A stretch of DNA of 64,000 nucleotides from Colius striatus (Eukaryota; Chordata; Aves; Coliiformes; Coliidae). Under the pieces are notes generated by a model, which saw nothing but the letters and a program-made list of their open reading frames with translations, was not told the origin of the DNA and made no database searches. This document shows positions 23,703 through 35,900 of this stretch, piece after piece. The position numbers and the translations under genes were made by a program. Position 1 is the stretch's first letter. Each line of letters opens with the position of its first letter. The stretch lies in contig NC_084769.1 in assembly GCF_028858725.1 (NCBI RefSeq), positions 10,789,501 to 10,853,500 on the forward strand, read 5' to 3'.

Positions 23703-24715
23703 ACAGAATCCCAGAATGGTGGGGGCTGGAAAGGACCTCTAGGGACCATCCAGTCCAACCCCCTGCTAAAGCAGGCTCCCCTAGATCAGGTCACTCAACA
23801 ATGTGTCCAGGCAGGTTTCCTCCAGAGAAGGAGACTCCACACCTTCCCTGGGCAGCTTGTGCCAGGGCCCTCTCACCTTGACAAGAAAGAAGCTTCTCAT
23901 ATTCAAGTGGAACTTGCTGTGTTCCAGCTTGTGCCTGTTGCCCCTTGTCCTGAGACTGCACGCTATAGAAAAGATTCGTCCCAACCTCTTCACACCCCTC
24001 CTTTAGCTATTTGTAAGTGTTGATGAGGTCCCCCCTTAGTCTTCTCCAGGCTAAATGGCCCCAGTTCCCGCAGTCTTTCCTCATAAGGAAGATGCTCCAG
24101 TCCCCTGATCATTTTTGTAGCCCTTTGCTGGACTCTCTCCAGAAGTTCTCTATCATTCTTGAACTGGGGAGCCCAATATTAGACTACACAGGACTCCTGA
24201 TGAGGCCTCACCAGGGCAGAGCAAAGGGGGAGCAGAACCTCCCTTCACCTGCTGGCCACACTCTTCTTGATGCATCCCAGGATGCCATTGGCCTTCTGGG
24301 CCACGAGGGCACATTGCTGGCTCATGGTTAGTTTATTATCAACCAGCACTCCCAGGTCTCTCTCTGCAGAGCTGCTCTCCAGCAGGTCAATCCCCAGCCT
24401 GTCCTGGTGCATGGGATTGCACCACGTGCACGACTCTGCACTTGTCCTTGTTGAACCTCAGGAGGTTCCTCTCTGCCCAACTCCCAAGCCGGTTGAGATC
24501 CCGCTGAATGGCAGCACAGCCTCTGGGGAATCAGCCAGTCCTCCCAGTTTGGTGTCATCAGGGAACTTGCTGAGGGTACGCTCTGTCCCCTCATCCAGGT
24601 CACTGATGAAGGTGTTAAGACTGTCCCCAGAACTGATCCCTTTGGAACCCCACAGGCCTCCAACTTACCTGAGCTCGACTCATCCAGGATGAGTTTTTCC
24701 ATCATCCTTTTCACG
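23703..24715 (-). mobile_element. CR1 LINE fragment between PARP14a and PARP14b
   Basis: Reverse-complemented CR1 3' end at the left (AGAATCCCAGAATGGTGGGG), followed by about 1 kb of antisense reverse-transcriptase tail, including the TTGGTGTCATCAGGGAACTT segment also seen in the copy at 6908-7809. It is the longest CR1 copy in the window. Confidence 0.9.
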
Positions 24716-24719
24716 CCTC

Positions 24720-25300
24720 TTACCTACTTCACCTGGGTTTTTTTTTTCACTTGTGGGGATCCACTGATCTTGGTTTTGGAGGAAATAGCACTTGAAGGCT
24801 GACAAGCTTTCCTGGGCACCTCCACCTTCTAGAATCCTAGCCCATGAGATTCCTCAGAGCAGGTCTTTGAAGAGGCCAGAGTCAGCTCTCAATGAATGAA
24901 ATTAGTCAATCCTTGTAACAAATCACTGTGGTGACTGTTTCATCTGTATGAAGGGAGCCAGAGATGATGGCTCAGGGTGCTTCACTACAGCTGACGGATC
25001 ATGTAACTCTCAGAACTTTCTCTCCAGGAGACAGTAACTCATCTTCATCATCAAGAAGCTGTGGTGAACACAAAGGTGTTTTTTCACCTGTGATTACATT
25101 GGGCAGGAACCTGTAGTGCTGGGCTCAGGTGAAGAGTAGAAGGCACCGCTTCTCCAAACGAGTATTTTGCAATGGAAAGAGGGAGAGGGGTGCGGAAGAG
25201 CAGTGTGACAAGCTTCCAGCTCCCAGCACCGGGAGAGAGGACATTTTACACCACGAAGGGAGCGCCTGAGAGGCCTCTGGATGTTTTAGGAAATTCTGGT
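24720..25300. other. Spacer upstream of the PARP14b CpG island
   Basis: About 0.6 kb with no recognised gene or repeat. It becomes GC-rich from about 25310. Confidence 0.5.
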
Positions 25301-25309
25301 GGGGAAAGG

Positions 25310-25880
25310 TGAGTACGGGCACGGGTGTGAAGCTGTGACCGGCGTGTCGCGGGAGCCGGCCCGTGTCGCGACAGCCGGCGGCAGAGCAGCCGGACGGGAG
25401 AAGGGCGAGTCCGTCCCGGTGCGGGACCCTGCTGGGGCCCGGCGGCTGCCGCAGCCTGCCAGGAAAGGCCGCGGGGGCCGGCCCTCCCCTCCCCGCCGCG
25501 CCGGGACGAGAAACGAAAGCGAAAGGGGAGCGTCGGGGCAGCTATGGCCGGGCAGCCGTCGGGCTCCTTCCCGCTGCTCCTGAGGGGCGACTGGGGCCCC
25601 GCCGAGCCGCCGCCTGCCCTCAGGAAGAAGCTGCTCTGCTACTTCCAGAGCCAGAAGCGCTCGGGCGGCGGCGAGTGCGAGCTGCGGGCCGGCCCCAGCC
25701 CCGGGCACCTCCTCATCTGCTTCAGCCGGCCGGAGGGTGAGCGCCGGGGCGGCGGTGAGGGGCGGCGGGGCCGGGGCCTGGCCGGGCGGGCGCGGGGAGA
25801 GGCTGCGGCCGCAGCCCCCTACCGACGGGGCGGGTGGGGGGCCCTGACCCACGGGGCCTGGCTGCCTGCGAGCTACAGTG
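25310..25880 (+). promoter_or_regulatory. PARP14: CpG-island promoter of PARP14b
   Basis: GC- and CpG-rich block covering the ISRE, the start codon and exon 1. From 25461 to 25778 it is nearly identical to the PARP14a island (2769-3085); outside those limits the two islands are unrelated in sequence. Confidence 0.75.
25510..25525 (+). promoter_or_regulatory. PARP14: Interferon-stimulated response element (ISRE), PARP14b
   Basis: GAAACGAAAGCGAAAG, the same 16 bases and the same 34-base distance to the ATG as in PARP14a. It predicts that both complete PARP14 genes respond to interferon together. No such element precedes PARP14c. Confidence 0.8.
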
Positions 25881-26963
25881 TATGTACCGGCAATTACTGC
25901 GTGGTATGCTGCGTCCAGTGTGCCGTAAACAAGTCTGTAACATGCCGTATACATCCCACAGTGTGCACTACAGCGTATTTGCTTATAGAGATGCTTAATT
26001 TCGGTGTTGGTGCTAGCCTCTAGGTTGCATTTTGAGTGACTCTAGGCTGTGATTTAATAAATATATCCTACCAGGTATAGATTAATTTCCATGCACAGTA
26101 GCATTCCCTAGATTGCTCTTGAAATAATAAAGCTTATGTTAACTTGATAAATGCTCTAGTTACAGATATTAAAAATATGACTTGCACAATATGCATCTAT
26201 GATATAAACTTGCAGCAAGGTGAACGCATTTAGCTGCACTTATGTGTATATTATATACATGTGTGTATATATAGGTACACTTTTTTTTCTGCTGCCTTCT
26301 CATGGATCCCAGTGGCTGACTCACCCAGCTACAGTCCCAAGCCGTTTTGACTTACTGGAAAAGGATATGCAAGGCACAGTGGCTGGTACCAGGATCCTCA
26401 TGCTGCAGCCCCAGTGTGAAGCTGCCCTCCAGGCACCACCCAGGAAATGTGTGGTGGAGCTGAGCCTGGTGTCTTTGGTGGCTTTATATTTTAAGAAATA
26501 ATATCCTCTACTGTTCTGTTTCTTTTCAGAAGGAAGGCCTCAAGTGTGCTGCATCTTTCATTTTGTGGGCCAGTATATGTGTCCTAATGTAATGGTGAAA
26601 AAGTGCTATGAAATGTGAAGTTGTATTTCTCTTCAGATTGTCAGTTGCATTTCTCTTCAGATTGTATTTCTCTTCAGATTGGTTTTTGGTTTTATTTAGT
26701 GAAGCAACGAGTTCTTGAGAGAGAGTTTCACAAGCTGTGTTTGGGAGAAAACCAAGAATTGAAGTTAATTGTCACAGAGCCTGAAACTGCACTGGCTGTT
26801 GAAGAGGAGACATTTGAAGAAAAGTTAATTCCCACAGAGGTGAATAAAAATTGTAATCCTAGGCAGAGCTTTGAAATCACATGAGGGAGTCAAATTGATC
26901 ACTGATGTTTTGCTTTCATTTTATTTTAGTCTCTGGAGGCCTCAAGCAGCCTTCAAACAAAAG
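25544..26963 (+). other. PARP14: PARP14b exons 1-3: N-terminal RRM-like region
   Basis: Exon 1 differs from PARP14a at two bases (E4 to G, G14 to R). Exon 2 ([16 protein letters not shown]...) and exon 3 ([11 protein letters not shown]) are clearly diverged but have the same phases, and exon 3 the same 34-base length. Exon 2 is AT-rich, whereas exon 2 of PARP14a is inside the CpG island. Confidence 0.87.
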
Positions 26964-29900
26964 GTAAGATGTTACACTCCATGTACACTCCTCACAAAAT
27001 GAACATGTGGGAGCTTTTCTCCATCCATCTCTCGAGTTCCTTGGGGAGTTGTGCTGAAAGTTTCTGAGTTTGGCAGCCTGGCTCAGGTGATAACATGGAA
27101 AGATGTTTGATCAGTGACACTGTAGACTTGGTCACCAAGGATGGAGTTCACCTTGCCAGACTTAGACCATGCACCTGGTTTTAGCTTATAAAATAGCGTT
27201 TTTAATCAGAGGAACATCTCCAGAGAGGGATTTAGTTCCCTTATCCTTCGTAACTGCTCCAAGGTAAGATCTTTGTAGAAACCCCTAGACTGAAAGTCTT
27301 AATCCCAGGCCTGGTGCCTTTGTGCTCCCTACAGTTAGGAGAGTCTGTAAAGGCTAGTGGTGCATCTCCCCAGTACCTCAGTGACTTTGGTTAGGTCCTC
27401 TTTCAGCAGTATTCTGCTCAGCTGTATGATTCAGAAAGCAATCTAGAAAACAGTACTGCACACCCAAACATACTCTGTGAATATCCAGCCCCAAGACAGA
27501 CCAAGAAGTTCCTCAGCAATGATCCCCTGTCTTTTCCTTTCTGTATGAAGTTCTGTTTGGTGCTGTTTTGGGCTGGTTTTCTTCCTTTCACAATTAGATA
27601 TTCAAAAGCTGTTGTCTACTATATTTAGTTATACTGGAGAGGACTCTGGAAATCATCAGATACTGCTCTCAGTTGCTTCAGTGTGTCATCCTAGCTTTTT
27701 GGTTTGGCTTTTTTGTGCTTTCTTCATTGGACACATGGTGGAGCAGATACTTCTTGTCAGTGATCTAGAAATTAGTAACTAGCATCCTTAGAGCTATTAT
27801 TTCTGTAGCTATTTCTTTTGTTTTCCTCGTGCTTATGCTGATAGGCTTATGCCTTCAAGGGCAGCTGTCTTCTGTGTTTTGGGTTTGATATCAGTTGTTG
27901 TTGTACCCTGAGAGAGCTTGTAAAGGAGGCGAATGGGCAGAGCCATCCTGCAACCTGCTCCAGCCTTCCCACCCTGTCTCTCTCTCTCCTTGGGGCAGCC
28001 CCCCGTGGGCAAGCTGTTGGGTGCTCTCCTGGGATTCAGGGATTTTTGGGTGTTCTTGAGCAAAAAGAAGTAGAGACCTTACCCCTGCCACCCATCCCTG
28101 GCTGGGTGTACAACTGCTTCACTAAGTTCCTGTCCCTCAGTTATGTATGTCCTCTGAGAGTGGCTCTGGAGGTTTACACTGAGGGTGGTGAATGCTAGGG
28201 TTTCATCTGATGCTCATCTCTGTGCCATGGTGCAGGGATGTGCTGACTCAACAAACTGAGAGGGGCAGATGCTCTTGCTTGTGTTCACTGGGGCAGGAGT
28301 GGAAAGCTGCCTTTGTTTGCAAATCTGGGCACCCTGGGGTGCCCTTCAGCCTGTGTCAGTCCCCTGCAGTGCTCTGAGATTGCTGTTTTCTGTGACTTGT
28401 TGGTGGGTTTTGTCACAGCAAACCTGGGTGACACTTTGAATTTACTCAGGCACATGGAGGAGCATGTTGTTCATGCTCAGAGCTTCTCTCCCACCTCCAC
28501 CCTCATCTGTCTGCAAAGCTGGAGATGTGCCTTCCTCTGGCAGCTACTGAACTTTTGGGGTACTTGCTGGGCACCCCTGTTACATTATCTATCTGCAAAA
28601 GTCTGTTGCATCCCTGCCAGCCTTCTTTGCACGTGGGTCCTTTAGTACTGTCATGCCACAGTGATGGCAGGGCATGGAGGTTGTCAGGTTTTGCACCAAG
28701 TGGTGCAGAGCTACTGGTGGCCTGTGGTGCCTGTGGATGTCCCGAGCTGTGTTCAGACCTGTTATCCCTGCACACATGGGCCAAGAAACTGATGCAGAGG
28801 CTGCAGGGTCTCTCACAACCCTTACCAACTCCTGAGCAGCCATAGCAATTATCTCAATGGATTTTGTGTTATTTATGTCCCTGACCTGGAAATGTACCAG
28901 TGATCTGACTTGTTCACTTCTGGCCATTTTCATGCCACCAGAGCAGCTTCTTGTGGCCTTGCAGAATATCACATTTGGGCCATTTTGGAAGCCAAAGCGT
29001 CCAGCGATACCCTGCAGAATTTGGTTGGTCAAATGATCTCTTTTCTTGAGAAAGGAGAGGAAGGGCAAGCAAAATTTGCTACACATTTCCTGGAATAAAC
29101 AATGTGTCACGTGGCTTATTTCTCTTTCTGTTGAAGGTGATGCAGAAGCCCTGCAGAAAACAGAGAGCTCTGTTGCAAGTAGTGAGCTCCAGGAGGGAGC
29201 TGCCTCTGCAGTGAATGTGGCAGAAAAGCCTGCGGGGTCCTCACCTTCAGTGGTGTTTGAAGACATACAACGTTGCAGTCCCAAATGCTTCTATATGCTG
29301 TTGGAGAACATCAGTGACCTGGTAGTAAATGAGGACTTCACTGTGGAAGTGATACCTGAAGGAAATGTTGCTGTAGCTACCTTCATAAAAAGTATTGGTA
29401 AGACAGGGTGAACACCATCATTCATTTCTGCCTGTATGGAGCAGTAATAGCTTTCAGAGCTTGGTTCCTCTCCTGTTAGAGATTCAGAGTTTAAAGCAAG
29501 TGCCTGACTGCAGTCTCTTAAGATGTGAGACTCATGTAGAGCTCTGTGAAAATGCCTCTGATCGAAGTGTTGCATGGGAAAGAGAGAGAAATGGAGGTGT
29601 GCACATTAATTGAAATTGGATGAGAGTGTTTTACTGTCTCTGTATCATTTTGGGTTAGAAGGGGAAGGCTCTGAAGTGGAGTGAGTGTGGAGATGTGTTC
29701 TGCAAGTTATTGAAGCGTATAAAGTCTCTGGGAAGGTGGTGAGGCAGGGAGAAGTGCAGAGTTTATCCAAGAGATGAATAAGAGAGGAACAGAGACACAG
29801 TGGCAGTGAAGAGCAGAGAGTTACGTGTCTGTGTGCGTTTTCACTTTATAACATAGTTATTTGGCATGTGCCCTGGTTTGGGCTAGGATAGAGTTAACTG

Positions 29901-32900
29901 CTGTGAGGAACTAGGAAGGGGTATAGCCGGGGCAGCTGACCCAGGCTGGCCAGCAGGTACTCGATCCCATCCTGACGTCATGCCCAGTATATAGTGGGGG
30001 AGCTGGCTGGGAGGAGCTCTCTTCCAGGGTCGCGCGGTTTTTGGCAGCTGGACTGGAGCAGTCAGTCGGGTCGGGTCCCAAGTGGTGAGCAACTGTGTCA
30101 CACACCAGTCCTTTTGTATATACCCTCATTTGTCATTACAGCTGTTCCTCCTTAACTTCTTTTGTTCTATTAAACTGTCCTCATTTCCACCTCGGGCTTT
30201 TCCCCTTTGCTCCAGTTCCAGCCCCTAGTTCTGCCGGGACGGGGAGGAGGCAGCAAGCACTCTCGTGGGGTTTTTTTCTGCTTTCCCCTGGCTGGGCAAA
30301 ACCATGACAAGGAGTAATAGCTTTCAGAGCTTGGTTCCTCTCCTATTAGAGATTCAGAGTTTAAAAGAAGCTGTGAAAATGCCTCTGATCCAAGTGTCGC
30401 ATGGGAAAGAGAGAAAAATGGAGGTGTGCACATTAATTGAAATTGGATGAGAGTGTTTCATTTTCATCATCTCATTTTGGGTTAGAGGGAGAGGATCTGA
30501 AGTGGACTGAGTGTGGAGATGAGTTCTGCAAGTTATTGAAACGTATGAAGTCGCTGTTTGAGAAGGTGGTGAGGCAGGGAGAAGTGCAGAGTTTATCCAT
30601 GAGATGAATAAGAGAGGAACAGAGACAGTGGTAGTGAAGAGCAGAGTAACACGGCTGTGTGCATTTTCCCTTTTTCCTTACAACACAGTTATTTGGCACC
30701 AGAGGCAGTTTTGCTCCAAATACAGGGAGACATTGACCCAGCCGATAGCCAGAAGTGCCAGCGGGCTCTGATAGCACAAGGCAGGGAGACGTGGTCAGTT
30801 CACACTGCGTTTCTGTTTACAGATACTGAAGAATTTGTCAAAAGATGCTTACAGAACAAAAGAGTTAAAGAATTCAAAATGACTGCCAGGCTTCTTGAGT
30901 CGACCCAGAGCATCAAGGCTGAAAACATCCCGGATGGTGTTTCCAGGGACTACATCACAGTTTACTTTGAGAACGTGCGGAATGGAGGGGGCCCTGTGTC
31001 AGATGTGCAGCTCTTCCCTGAGGAGAACTCGGCTATCATCACCTTCTGTGATCCCAAAGGTAACACTGGCCTTTGCCTGACCAAAGTGCACCCAGGAGGG
31101 GCATCTGAAAGAAAGTAACTGCAAATTTGGGCACTGGGAGAAGCCTGGTTTGCTCTCGCTGAGGCCAGTGTACATCATCCTGTTCCTGGGAGGTGCTCTG
31201 GCTTCAGAAATACTGCTACATGGCCAGGGCTTCAGAATCATTCTGTCTTTTGACCAGAGGTTCATTTGAATGCCTGCTTCGTGGATGGGTTATTCCCACT
31301 ACTGGTCTTCCTGTGTTGACAGAGGGTTTCATCTGCAATACAACATTAATTGTGTTTACAAGTAGAGGATCTGTCAATGACTTCATCTTTCACAGTTAGC
31401 TTTCAGAAACTAATTAAGGTCAAGTATCTTCATTATCAGGGAAGAATAGACTTAAAGAACAGTCCAGTTTCTAGTCCTTGTGTGGAATCCCTGTCCTGTA
31501 TTGGTGTCTGCACAACTTCTGGTAAATATCTTTGTGTTAGGAGACTCCTGGCTTCGTAGATTCCTTCATTTAAAGATTTCTGCCAGGTGATTAGTTTTTG
31601 TCTGACTCTCAGGATTTGCTTAAGCATATTTTGTATGTTAAGTTACTGTGTGCTTTGAATAACTGTAATCTGGTTGTAAGACCCTGCCAACATTGTGATT
31701 CCTTTCTTTTGTGCAGTCCAACTGAAACATCAACAACAACAAAGTAAAAATGCACTGGCACAAGAGTTTTGTTTTGAGAGTAGATAGCATTTCATAGTAG
31801 TACTTTGATAAAGCCCTGCTCTGTGGTAGGGTTTCCTTAGGAAACGCAAGCAAGTTGTAGCTGTACAGGTAAATGTAGGCACAAGCCTCTAATCTTGTCC
31901 CCTACAGATTGTTCTAGAAATCAGAAAGACATCAAAATCGATCTTTCAAGTGAAAAAAAAAAAAAGGAAAACCAGAGAAAGTTACTTTATTAAGTGTAAT
32001 AATTCTAAGCAGAGAGTCATTTGCTTGATTAGAAGTTACTGATACACATGTGTTTGTATGTTTGTGCATTAACTTTTAGATGTAAACACTGTCTTGAAAA
32101 AGCAGCATTTGCTGGAACAGACACCAATCTCTGTGTATCCATATTACCACTCCCTGGGAACTGCTCTCTATGGAGAAGAAAGACCAACTATCAAGATGCC
32201 AGAGCCCTTTGGGGTGCCAATAGATCCTTATGTCTGGCAGTTTTTACAGAGGGAGCCCAAACTGATCCAAGACATAAAGCAGGAAATGGCAATTTGCCAC
32301 TGTGAGTTGGAATGGCCCCAGGCAGACTGTGCACACCCAGAAGTTACTTTGTGCCCCTCCTCATCTCTCTCAGAGCAGAAAAAGCCAGTGGTTAAGCTGA
32401 TCAAGACATGGAAGCAGGATGCCTCTGCTGAGTTCTCACGCATCATGGCACATTACGTAGCTATCAAATGTAAACTGAAGTCAGTGGATTGGGAAGAGGT
32501 GAAAACCAGGCTGGTGAAAGACGTTGCTTTGATGGTAACTGATATTTCTGAGGAGATGGTAGTGATTGCAGGCCACAGAGCAGCAGTGGACAGCGCAGAG
32601 AAAGACATGAGGGAATGCATGGAAAAAGCCATGAAGCAAAGCGAAAGGGAAAAGCAAAGCATTGAGATCTCTGTGTCAGTGGTTGCAGGCAAGTACAGCG
32701 TTCTGCACAATGCTGGCTTGGAAGAGAACATTCACAAAGAGTATCCCTGCTTAAAGATCTTTTATGATGACACCAAAAAAACTGTTCAGTTGTGTGGATT
32801 ACCTGCAGAAGTATATAAAATCAAAGCTGACTTACTGGAAAGGGTATTGAATATGCCCTGTACGTCAGTTGCCATCGATCCCCATGTTTTCTACTATCTA

Positions 32901-35900
32901 GAGCGTGTAGATAATAAAACAATGTCAGAGACATTATTCACTCAGAAAAAAATTAACACTTTTTATGAGCTCGACGGTGATACTGTGTTGCTATTTGGAA
33001 ATGCTTCCAAAGATCTTTTAGAAGCAGAAGAGCAAATAAAGACAGGATTAGACTCTAAGTGCATCGTCATGGAGGACGATGAGGTCATCAAAAAGGAGCA
33101 GTGGAAGAAACTTCTTGCCTCCTTGTGCAAGAAGTACAATTCCTCCCAGCAAAAAGTAATCATTGATGAACACATTGGAAAAGAAACTAAAGTGATTATT
33201 GCTGGCTTTTCTCCAGCTGTAAAAGAAGTTTATCAGAAGCTCAATGATTTTATAGGTAGATACACAATCGTGGAAGAAGTAATCCCAGCCGGGTCGGTGG
33301 TGGTGGTGCAGTTTGTAGAGAAGGAAAAATCTGAAGTTTGTCTTGAGTTGAGAAGGGAAGGTGTGACAGTATGTTTTGACACCAAGACACTGTCTATTTA
33401 CCTGAGTGGACCAAAAGCAGAAGTGCCAAAAGCAGTCACCACATTCAAAGAAATTCTCTCATCTCTTTACTCAAAAAATGTGCCCATTGATAAGCCGGGA
33501 GCCAAAGAGTTCTTCACTGAAAGGAAAGATTCATGTGTTTGTGAGGCAAAGCAGAAATTTCGGTGTTTGATTAGGCTGGAGGAAGATGGAGAACAGCAAC
33601 AGCAACAGCAACAGAAGGGCAAAAAAGTTGTTGATAAAGAGAAAAGGAAGCTCTACTACAAGAAAGTGCTGCCAGATGGAGCTGCGGTAGCAGTGTACAA
33701 AGGTAACTTGTGTAATTACCCTGTTGATGTGCTGGTAAATCCCTCTAGTGAAGACTTAGAACCTGTTGGTGGCCTTGCTGACGGGCTGCTGAAAGCAGCC
33801 GGCCCAGAGCTGCAAGAGGAGTGTGATGAGCTGGTGAGGAAGAAGGGGAGTTTACAGCCTGGGTGTGCGGTTATCACGGGCGCCGGGAAGCTCCCCTGCA
33901 AGAATGTCGTTCATGCTGTCGGGCCCAGGTGGAGGAAGGAGGAAGCAGAAGAGTGTGAGGACTTGTTGAAAAAGACAGTGAAGAAAAGTCTGCAGCTTGC
34001 TGAAGCATTTAATCATAGTTCTATAGCCCTGCCCACTCCAAGTGGGGGGATATTTGGCTTCCCACTGGAACTGTGCACCTATTCAATTGTGTCTTCCATC
34101 AAGGAGACTTTGGAAGACCCCGAGGACAGCAGCTTGAAGGAGATTCATCTTGTGGGTGATGCAAAAGAAACAGTTCGGTCTGTGATTGAGATAGTAAAAA
34201 AAGTGTTTACAGCTAAGTCATCTTCCCCAATGCTGAGGATACCTTGCTTGGAAACCTATAAACTGAGGCCAAGCCAGAAGGAGAACAGAAAAGAGGATCT
34301 GCAGATGGTCAGGACAGGTGAAGGACTTTGCATCCGAGTAGAGGAGAAAAATGTTCAGGAAGCCACGGTAAGGCTTTAATTGTCTGCCTCCTCTCTCATT
34401 TGGTGTGAAGATCTTTAAAGTTAAATAGAAAAGGAAGGACAAAGGGTTCTGTTGTTTGACAAGGCTATTGCTACCTAAGGAAACCAGTTCTGTGCTGGCT
34501 AAACAAGGTTGCAGGCTCCCAGAACTGCTGGAGTTCAGGTTGGGAACTGTCACTGCATCTGTTTCTGGTGGGTAGGCGTGAATTTCAGGGTGTTTCATTC
34601 CCAGCTAGAGTTTATTCATTCTCTAGATCTAAGGTCAACATGTAAAGCAGTTTGCTTGTTTTAAATCTTTTTTTTTTCTGAACTAAAGCACTTTCCAAAA
34701 GTATTTATGTGATCTGTAGCTGTCTAGGGTTTTGTCCTTGGATGTTATGGGAAATCAGCCCCCGTCTAAGCTGCTGTTGAAAGTCATGCTAACAGTGATA
34801 AAAAGCCTGAAGCTGGAGGCCGTGGCTGATTTGTTTTTTAGTTCCCTTCTCTTTGGATGAGTTAAAGACACAGGCTGTGAAGAAGTTACTGGGCTGCAGA
34901 AAATACAAGACTACATACTTAGATTGCTTTGCCAAAGGCTAAATGTGATTCTGCTGATCTTTTTCTCACTTCATTCTATTTTTTTGTTCTTTTTGCTAAC
35001 AAAAAGTTTAACTACTGCTTATCTAGACCACCAAGACTCAGTCTACACCTCTGACATAGTTTCTTTCCCTTATGTTCTTTTTCCTTCAGTGATGCAAAGT
35101 GCATCTTTTTTCAACAGCCTCTGATTTTTAAACTTTGGGAGTTGAAAGTCTCCTTAAATTAGGATTGACTTGTTGTTTCAATGGGATTTGCCTCAGTTGT
35201 CATTTTGGTGCCTGTAAAAGTCTATTCCAGTGAAAGAGCAAGACTAGATGTAAAACCCCCCTCTGTATGGTGCATGTTTAAAGAACTTTAGGATTGAAAC
35301 ATCTGAGGTGATAAAAAGTTAAGTAAATGCCAGACTTGGAGGCTTTGCCTGTTTTACTTTATGAGAGCACAACAGCTTCCTTTCACCCCGTTTTGGTGCG
35401 TGGGGTGGTGCTTTTCTGGTAAGGTATAGACAGCCCCACCTCAGAGAATATGAAAGGGACAGTACACCTTCTGTATTATGTGTACCTTATGCAATACATG
35501 TGTTTTGCATCCTGTGATGGTGCTAGAGAAGAAGGAGCAATACTGCAACAGTTCTTCAGAGGGAAGTGTAGGAAGAGCTGGGTCTGGGGAGAGGGGATGA
35601 GAAAGACCCAGCCTCTGGAGTCTATTTCACTTGCCCAGACATTGTCATCTGCTTAGCACGAGGTGGGTCACAGCCAGACCTCCACTGACGGACTGACAGC
35701 TCTGGATGCAGGGATAGGTGAATGACCTGCTCACATGTATATACCTCTGGTGTTGGTACTCACAGTAAGTCTATGCTGCCTACTGCAGGTTTCCTACAAG
35801 TCCAGGAATACTGACTATGTAGAAGCCTTGCAGAAAACCAGGTTCTTTCTCCCTCAGCATCATGATTTTCTTGCTGTGTGTTGCTTTGTTGGTGCTTTTG

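Larger units (their letters stand above)
29137..31059 (+). other. PARP14: PARP14b exons 4-5: RRM-like domains 2 and 3
   Basis: Exon 4 (29137-29397) has [20 protein letters not shown]-like sequence; exon 5 (30823-31059) has [10 protein letters not shown]...[22 protein letters not shown]. Lengths match PARP14a (exon 5 is 237 bases in both). Their intron holds a solo LTR flanked by a tandem repeat. Confidence 0.86.
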
